Assembly (NCBI GenBank): GCA_947466165.1
Contig: CANIDW010000032.1
Span: 1-9,735 of the forward strand
Reading direction: 5' to 3'
From: Comamonadaceae bacterium
Lineage (GTDB): Bacteria; Pseudomonadota; Gammaproteobacteria; Burkholderiales; Burkholderiaceae_C
DNA length: 9,735 bases
Part shown: positions 5,923-9,735 of the stretch, piece by piece
Layout: each line of letters begins with the position of its first letter
Numbering within the stretch: position 1 is the first letter of the stretch
The notes under the pieces: model-generated
Seen by the model: only the letters and a program-made list of their open reading frames with translations
What the model was told of the DNA's origin: nothing
Database searches by the model: none
Translations under genes and position numbers: made by a program

Positions 5923-6237
5923 TCAAACTTTTGGCGACCAAAGTCTTTTATTTCTACCCTGGTTAGTCCAGTCTCGTTTTTGCTCCCATCCAAGTGCTCT
6001 GAGGGCAGCTGCTACTTCGCGCAAGGCTGGGTTCCCCTTGTATCTACCTTTGCATTGGATAGCAATTTCTGTGATTTGATATCGACGATATTGCAACACT
6101 GGAGGTAGGTTTGTCCACCATCTCTGAATTTGTATCTCTAAAGATTCCTTTTGAGAAGGATTGTTAGTGCATTTGAGATTGAATTGGGATGGATTTTTCT
6201 CGAAAATTTCCCTTAAATTCTGAATGTATTGCTTCAT
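5923..6237 (-). CDS. Small winged-helix-like protein of the replication module
   Basis: A 104-residue protein without a firm family name. The C-terminal half (about 47-103) looks like a small winged-helix DNA-binding domain: a helix RYQITEIAI, a helix ALREVAAALRALGW, and a strand pair ending RNKRLWSP. Similar tails that end in a G-R-x-x-R-x-W-x-P pattern occur after phage and island primase-helicases. The start has GAGG 4 nt before ATG 6237. It follows the primase gene by 107 nt on the same strand and is probably transcribed with it, although the repeats in that gap may affect expression. It converges with the adhesin-like gene, with 30 nt between stops. A role in initiating or regulating element replication is inferred from position only. 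Confidence 0.75.
   Translation of the reverse strand: MKQYIQNLREIFEKNPSQFNLKCTNNPSQKESLEIQIQRWWTNLPPVLQYRRYQITEIAIQCKGRYKGNPALREVAAALRALGWEQKRDWTNQGRNKRLWSPKV
5930..5950 (+). terminator. Weak terminator candidate for the plus-strand genes
   Basis: A 5-bp stem (TTTGG at 5930-5934, CCAAA at 5938-5942) with a 3-nt loop is followed by GTCTTTTA. It is positioned after the adhesin-like stop and inside the end of the convergent gene. The stem is short, so efficiency is doubtful. Confidence 0.2.
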
Positions 6238-6275
6238 GTTGCCTCAATTTGTGGTGGCTGCATGTAATGGCACCA

Positions 6276-6345
6276 ATGTCAGTGCGCTCACTGAGTTGTT
6301 TTAAAAGCTTGCACCTGTGATCAGGCACACTGACATAACTGACAT
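6276..6345. repeat. Cluster of ACTGACAT repeats between primase and winged-helix genes
   Basis: Two arms, 6276-6287 (ATGTCAGTGCGC) and 6325-6336 (GCACACTGACAT), form an inverted repeat matching at 11 of 12 positions around a 37-nt loop. A direct copy of ACTGACAT follows at 6338-6345, 9 nt after the copy at 6329-6336. A smaller inverted repeat, TCAGTG/CACTGA (6279-6284 and 6289-6294), overlaps the first arm. The cluster fills the intergenic gap and touches the primase stop. It could bind a regulator or replication protein, or fold in RNA as a processing site. Confidence 0.5.
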
Positions 6346-8702
6346 TACGCGGCTTTCTTGAGTGACGGGTGCAAAAAGTACCGGGTAGCTGGCTTTCCTT
6401 CGTGGAGATTTTTACGCTCATCCTTGACGCTGCGCAGCCAACCTAGATCACACAAGTGTTCTGTAGCTTCAGTCGCTTCCTTTGGGCTTGAAAGGAGAGA
6501 CCATCCTTTACGGTAGAGATCTCGTACCGTAAAGCCATCCTGGATTTCCGAACTTTTGATGCGATTGAGCAGAAGTCTTGCGCCTGCATGACTTGTTGCT
6601 GAAATCCCTGCATAACACCGCTCGGCATGCGAAAAGAGAAAACCATGCCATTTCAAAGCGCAATTCAATGACCTAACTCCGATGCTTCCGTTCTGGTCTT
6701 CAATCAGATGGTGGAGTAGGGCGATGGCTGGAACTAACTTCCGATATTTGCTCAGGTGAGATTCAAGCGCAGGGTGTCGCACTGTTCGCCTCAGGTCATT
6801 TTCGAGGAGACTCCACCATTTGTTAAATTTGGCCTGCGCCACTTCGTCAAATTTGAGGACAGGGATAGAGCTTTCGTAATGTTTGATGGCTCCGATTGCG
6901 ATCGGATCAATGTTGGCTAGTCGTGTGAAGATGGACTCTGCCTCCATTGCTGCGGTCATGTTCGGGGGGCGATCCACTTGTATCCAGTCATTTTTAATGT
7001 CTGGGTAGACCAAAAGCTGAAACCGCTGTGCAAGTCCATCATCTCCAGTTCCACCCGAGATTGCGCCACGCAAATATTCATTCAGTTTGGTCGGTTGAAG
7101 TCCGCCAAGCATTGAAATGCATAGCCTTGGAATTTTGAGCGTGCCTCGCTCAATGCGATCAAATGTGTAGCTGTGCTTGCCGTTCCACGCTTCAAGATAG
7201 AAAGCTCGTGCCGCCTCTTGGCCATCAGAATCAAGCCTTTTGAGTAGTCCCGACAGTTCGTCTTGGAATACAAGCACTCCGTTTGGGTTGCCACTCAAAA
7301 TTTGCCCAAGCTTCTGATAGGTGGCGTCGCTAACGATTGCCCGCTGAGGTTGTGGTGGTTCAGGCTCGGGTGGCAGTGTGCCAGTCCAAGATCCACCGTT
7401 CTTGGCAATCTGCGCAGTGATCTGTTTCTTCGTGGCTTCGTAGACAAGTCGCTCAACTTCGTATCGTGTCTTGACTGCTGGAAAAGCGTCCTGTAGTTCG
7501 GCTTCAATTTTCTTCAGAGGACCGAGGACCTCGGAAAGGGCAGGTGTTTTCATAACACCTGGGCGTCCAACAATGGCACCCCAAAGATTAGGGACTTCAA
7601 CCCAACCAGTGTCGCGTTGCTTCGGTTGAACGCCAATACGATTCCCCAAGGCAGCACCAGCCGCGACCATAGCGCCTACTGCCAGAAATTCAATGGGGCA
7701 TTGCATCCTCTCGGCAATGTCGGTGATCCACTCGCGGAATCCACTTGGCAAGATATTGGCGTCAAATGATGGGACTGCGGGCAACCCGTTGCCGATTTCA
7801 ATTGGCTCGTCCCAAGCCAAGTTTGCATTTGTTGCGCCGATATTTTTTTCGGCGTATCGGCTTACGCGATCCAGGACCACAGCTTCGTCAAGTGGCGGCG
7901 TGACGTGTAGCTGGTTGTAATCTAGGCAGATTTGTTTTATCGCAACTTCAGACAAGCCTTGCGAACGAAGGCTGCTTGCGTAGCGAAGTATGGTGCTTTC
8001 CCGGCCTTCACCATCAGAAACCATGTCTGGAACTTCAAATCCCGTATCGGTGTGAAGTGCCTCAAGTAGGCTGGGCCTATGCGGAGCGGCTTTCTGGGTG
8101 TGCTCGAACTTTTTCCCTGCAATTAGCGTGTCGACATCAATTGATATTCCTCCAAAGTGATAGGCCTGAGATGTCTCAACGGGTGTGTACACGGGTTGCT
8201 CGCCACGATAAACGGTCTCGTCAAATTTGATGCTGTCTAGGCCCAGTGCGTCGAGTATTTTGGATTGCAAGGTTTTGCAGACCAGTATGCAGTCGTCTCT
8301 GCTCACCGGTCGGGATGCCGCAAAAATCAGGCGTGCCCGCGGGGCGTTATCGTTGTGACTTGCCGTTGTGTACCCAAAGCCACGGAACCTGGCAGCGTAC
8401 TCGATTAGCGAATGAAAGTGCTCTGGTGAGGCAAACCAGTCGCAATCGAACGGAATGAACGACCGAGCGAGTACCTGGTCTTTCAAGCGCCAGTGATCAT
8501 CACCAGAAAACCTCTCTGGGTGTTGGCCATGTTTCCCCAGGGCTAGTGGAGCGCAAATGTAATTCATCCCCTTTCGGGGAGCTCTGTCAGATAGAACTGC
8601 TCGCTCAAATTCATCAAACGATTGGCAAGTACGCTGTTCGGGTTTGTTGTCGAACTTGGAGGTTCCTCGCGAATAGCGAATCAGCTGTTCATATTGGCTC
8701 AT
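6345..8702 (-). CDS. Primase-helicase of the DUF3987 type (element replication protein)
   Basis: A 785-residue replication protein. The N-terminal part (about 40-195) resembles an archaeo-eukaryotic-type primase: F85-D-C-D88 supplies the acidic pair, and YTTASHNDNAPRARLIF (111-127) contains the S-x-H-like block and the PRxRLIF strand typical of phage prim-pol proteins. Residues about 230-286 (GRESTILRYASSL onward) fit a primase C-terminal helical domain. Residues about 315-600 form the DUF3987 ATPase/helicase domain, with Walker A GRPGVMKT (379-386), Walker B VLVFQDE (476-482) and a likely arginine finger near LAQRFQLLVYPD (557-568). It would prime and unwind DNA for autonomous replication of the element. 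GAGGAG precedes ATG 8702, and this ATG overlaps the stop of the upstream gene. The ending KKAA before the stop is complete. No frameshift is visible. Confidence 0.9.
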   Translation of the reverse strand: MSQYEQLIRYSRGTSKFDNKPEQRTCQSFDEFERAVLSDRAPRKGMNYICAPLALGKHGQHPERFSGDDHWRLKDQVLARSFIPFDCDWFASPEHFHSLIEYAARFRGFGYTTASHNDNAPRARLIFAASRPVSRDDCILVCKTLQSKILDALGLDSIKFDETVYRGEQPVYTPVETSQAYHFGGISIDVDTLIAGKKFEHTQKAAPHRPSLLEALHTDTGFEVPDMVSDGEGRESTILRYASSLRSQGLSEVAIKQICLDYNQLHVTPPLDEAVVLDRVSRYAEKNIGATNANLAWDEPIEIGNGLPAVPSFDANILPSGFREWITDIAERMQCPIEFLAVGAMVAAGAALGNRIGVQPKQRDTGWVEVPNLWGAIVGRPGVMKTPALSEVLGPLKKIEAELQDAFPAVKTRYEVERLVYEATKKQITAQIAKNGGSWTGTLPPEPEPPQPQRAIVSDATYQKLGQILSGNPNGVLVFQDELSGLLKRLDSDGQEAARAFYLEAWNGKHSYTFDRIERGTLKIPRLCISMLGGLQPTKLNEYLRGAISGGTGDDGLAQRFQLLVYPDIKNDWIQVDRPPNMTAAMEAESIFTRLANIDPIAIGAIKHYESSIPVLKFDEVAQAKFNKWWSLLENDLRRTVRHPALESHLSKYRKLVPAIALLHHLIEDQNGSIGVRSLNCALKWHGFLFSHAERCYAGISATSHAGARLLLNRIKSSEIQDGFTVRDLYRKGWSLLSSPKEATEATEHLCDLGWLRSVKDERKNLHEGKPATRYFLHPSLKKAA

Positions 8703-9037
8703 TTATCTTTCTCCTCGCCGATGCGTTGACTTTCAAAGTCGAGAGCTAATTCATATTCATGCGCAATCTGTTTTGCCGTATGGGCTATTCGCCTCATTCG
8801 AGCGCGATGACGTTGGTTGATCCAATAGCCCATCGCGATCTCGTTGCGTATTTTTTCAGCGAAGTCTTGAATTAGTGAGCCAATAACAAGGTCTGCGCAG
8901 CAGTTGCCCAAAATCAGCGGCATGTTGTTACGCATATCGGTGTATACGATGGCGCTGTCGTTGACCAGAAGTAACTTGCCACATTTCGAGCAGCATGAAT
9001 CACCGATGTTGCGAGTGGGGTCGGGGGTAGTGCTCAT
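8699..9037 (-). CDS. Small cysteine-rich, probable zinc-binding protein of unknown function
   Basis: A 112-residue protein I do not recognise. The N-terminal half carries C15-C16-x2-C19 and a second pair, C46-C47 in LGNCCADL, a spacing that could bind one zinc ion as a small ribbon or finger. The C-terminal half (about 55-112) is predicted by eye to be mostly helical, with a basic patch RHRARMRRI (about 77-85) and an acidic tail. It is clearly a real gene: GGTGAGGC precedes the ATG, its start overlaps the AlpA stop and its stop overlaps the primase start, both as ATGA. This tight coupling suggests a role with the regulator and the primase, perhaps nucleic-acid binding, replication control or excision. 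That is inference from position. Confidence 0.8.
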   Translation of the reverse strand: MSTTPDPTRNIGDSCCSKCGKLLLVNDSAIVYTDMRNNMPLILGNCCADLVIGSLIQDFAEKIRNEIAMGYWINQRHRARMRRIAHTAKQIAHEYELALDFESQRIGEEKDK

Positions 9038-9234
9038 GCCTCACCGCCGTTCTGCTTTATGAATGCTTGAACATCCGAATTCCGCCATACAGTGATGCGA
9101 TCGGATAGCTTTAACGGGGCAGGGAATTTGCCAGAACGAACCCATGCCCATAGGGTGCTGTGGGCTACTGGGATCAACTCCCGAACGTGCTTCTCACGAA
9201 GGAAGCTTGTAGTGTTTGAGGTGTTGGGGGCCAT
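9034..9234 (-). CDS. AlpA-type helix-turn-helix regulator/excisionase
   Basis: A 66-residue AlpA-family DNA-binding protein with a MerR-like winged helix. FLREKHVRELIPVAHSTLWA gives the helix-turn-helix, and the wing follows with W-V-R-S-G-K-F-P-A-P-L-K-L then VWRNSDVQAFI, a standard AlpA ending. AlpA proteins of P4-like satellites and CP4-57-type islands activate integrase expression or act as excision factors. Three starts are in frame: TTG 9246, ATG 9240 and ATG 9234. GGAG at 9241-9244 leaves 6 nt to ATG 9234 but none to ATG 9240, so 9234 is chosen. It heads the alpA - cysteine-rich - primase unit, and the 66-nt gap on its upstream side contains a direct repeat that may be its operator. 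Confidence 0.9.
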   Translation of the reverse strand: MAPNTSNTTSFLREKHVRELIPVAHSTLWAWVRSGKFPAPLKLSDRITVWRNSDVQAFIKQNGGEA

Positions 9235-9256
9235 TGCCATCTCCAAGTTGTTGGCG

Positions 9257-9294
9257 ATGGCTTAATGTGGCCGTTATTGTGTCGTATGGCTAAG
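9257..9294. repeat. Short direct repeat upstream of alpA, possible operator
   Basis: ATGGCTTAA (9257-9265) and ATGGCTAAG (9286-9294) recur 29 bp apart, close to three helical turns, in the gap between the alpA start and the upstream gene's stop. AlpA-like or repressor proteins often bind spaced repeats near their own promoter. The repeats are short and could be chance. No convincing -35/-10 pair was found. Confidence 0.3.
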
Positions 9295-9300
9295 CACAAA

Positions 9301-9735
9301 TTAAGGCAAAAAATCAGAAGCTAACAAGCGTCGGGCATTTCTTGCAGGTCTTCGAAGCGAAGCGAAGTATTTTTCATCCACAGCACTTAATACCGCTCGT
9401 GCGGCAGCCTCTACTAGGGGCGGTTCGCAAGCGATACCATTTGCTATGTTTCCAGCGGATTTTTGCTCTTGGGTGTAATTGATTTTGCCAAGTTCGGCAC
9501 TTGGGTTGCTATTGACGAAACGCCCATAGACGACGGCAACGTCGCGCATCAAGACATCCCTGTGGATTTTCGGTCGGTTGGTGCAGCCAGTTTTCATGGG
9601 GGCCAATTTGCAAAGTTCCCTAAGCGACACATATGCCAATGCCACGTGAGCCAATTCGATGGTGAGGCGCGATGTGGGAATCCCTAGTGTTCTTGAAATG
9701 GATTCTGATAATTTTTTGACACGCTCGGGTGAAAA
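9301..9735 (-). CDS. Unknown protein, 5' end beyond the window
   Basis: At least 144 residues of an open frame that stays open to the window edge, so its true start is to the right of base 9735. The TTG at 9654 that could be read as a start is probably internal, because the 27 codons before it have no stop and encode protein-like sequence (PERVKKLSESISRTLGIPTS). I do not recognise the family. Visible features are a largely helical, soluble composition, a stretch ELAHVALAYVSLRELCKLAP, a conserved-looking RDVAVVYGRF, and a basic C-terminus RRPARNARRLL before the stop. No membrane segment or known catalytic motif is evident. It lies 66 nt upstream of alpA on the same strand and may belong to the same element module. 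Confidence 0.65.
   Translation of the reverse strand, partial: FSPERVKKLSESISRTLGIPTSRLTIELAHVALAYVSLRELCKLAPMKTGCTNRPKIHRDVLMRDVAVVYGRFVNSNPSAELGKINYTQEQKSAGNIANGIACEPPLVEAAARAVLSAVDEKYFASLRRPARNARRLLASDFLP

Noticed and set aside
6164..6421. Minus-strand open frame of 85 codons between the primase and the small protein
   Set aside because: It overlaps both neighbours out of frame and encodes no protein-like pattern. The repeat cluster better explains the gap.
1..9735. CRISPR array, insertion sequence or transposase
   Set aside because: No regularly spaced repeats of suitable length, no terminal inverted repeats and no transposase-like protein were seen.

Overview
The window looks like the junction between a betaproteobacterial chromosome, most likely of the family Comamonadaceae (order Burkholderiales), and an integrated mobile element. 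The family assignment rests on the gmk-rpoZ-spoT order, the 67-residue omega subunit and the style of the GMK sequence. No species can be named from the sequence alone.

Backbone (about 1-1167). On the minus strand, reading right to left, there is a short 3' remnant that matches the end of yicC, then guanylate kinase (gmk), the RNA polymerase omega subunit (rpoZ) with a good intrinsic terminator, and the first 28 codons of a RelA/SpoT-type (p)ppGpp enzyme at the left edge. The yicC remnant keeps only the conserved end Q-V-Q-N-I-E-stop. The rest of that gene is missing, and its place is taken by DNA that does not resemble the backbone. This is the expected picture for an element integrated at the 3' end of yicC.

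Element, left arm (about 1168-5892, plus strand). Nearly 490 bases carry no recognisable gene. A tightly packed four-gene operon follows, with gaps of 13, 3 and 5 nt: a dCTP-pyrophosphatase-like (DCTPP1/MazG-type) enzyme, a DUF2075-type protein joining a PD-(D/E)XK nuclease domain to a superfamily 1 helicase, a HIT-family nucleotide hydrolase/transferase, and a protein joining a DUF3427-like N-terminal domain to a DUF3883 (Mrr-like nuclease fold) C-terminal domain. Two nuclease-fold proteins beside two nucleotide-handling enzymes suggest an anti-phage or other nucleic-acid conflict system. This set is the best candidate here for something undescribed. It is followed by a separate, AT-rich gene for a small exported protein similar to surface-adhesin E.

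Element, right arm (5923-9735, minus strand). These genes converge on the left arm. Reading right to left they are a gene of unknown function cut by the window edge, an AlpA-type DNA-binding regulator, a small cysteine-rich protein, a primase/DUF3987 helicase, and a small winged-helix-like protein. The AlpA, cysteine-rich and primase genes are coupled by ATGA overlaps. AlpA plus primase-helicase is the usual core of P4-like satellites and integrative mobilisable islands. No integrase is visible, so I predict that it and the other att site, next to the main part of yicC, lie to the right of base 9735.
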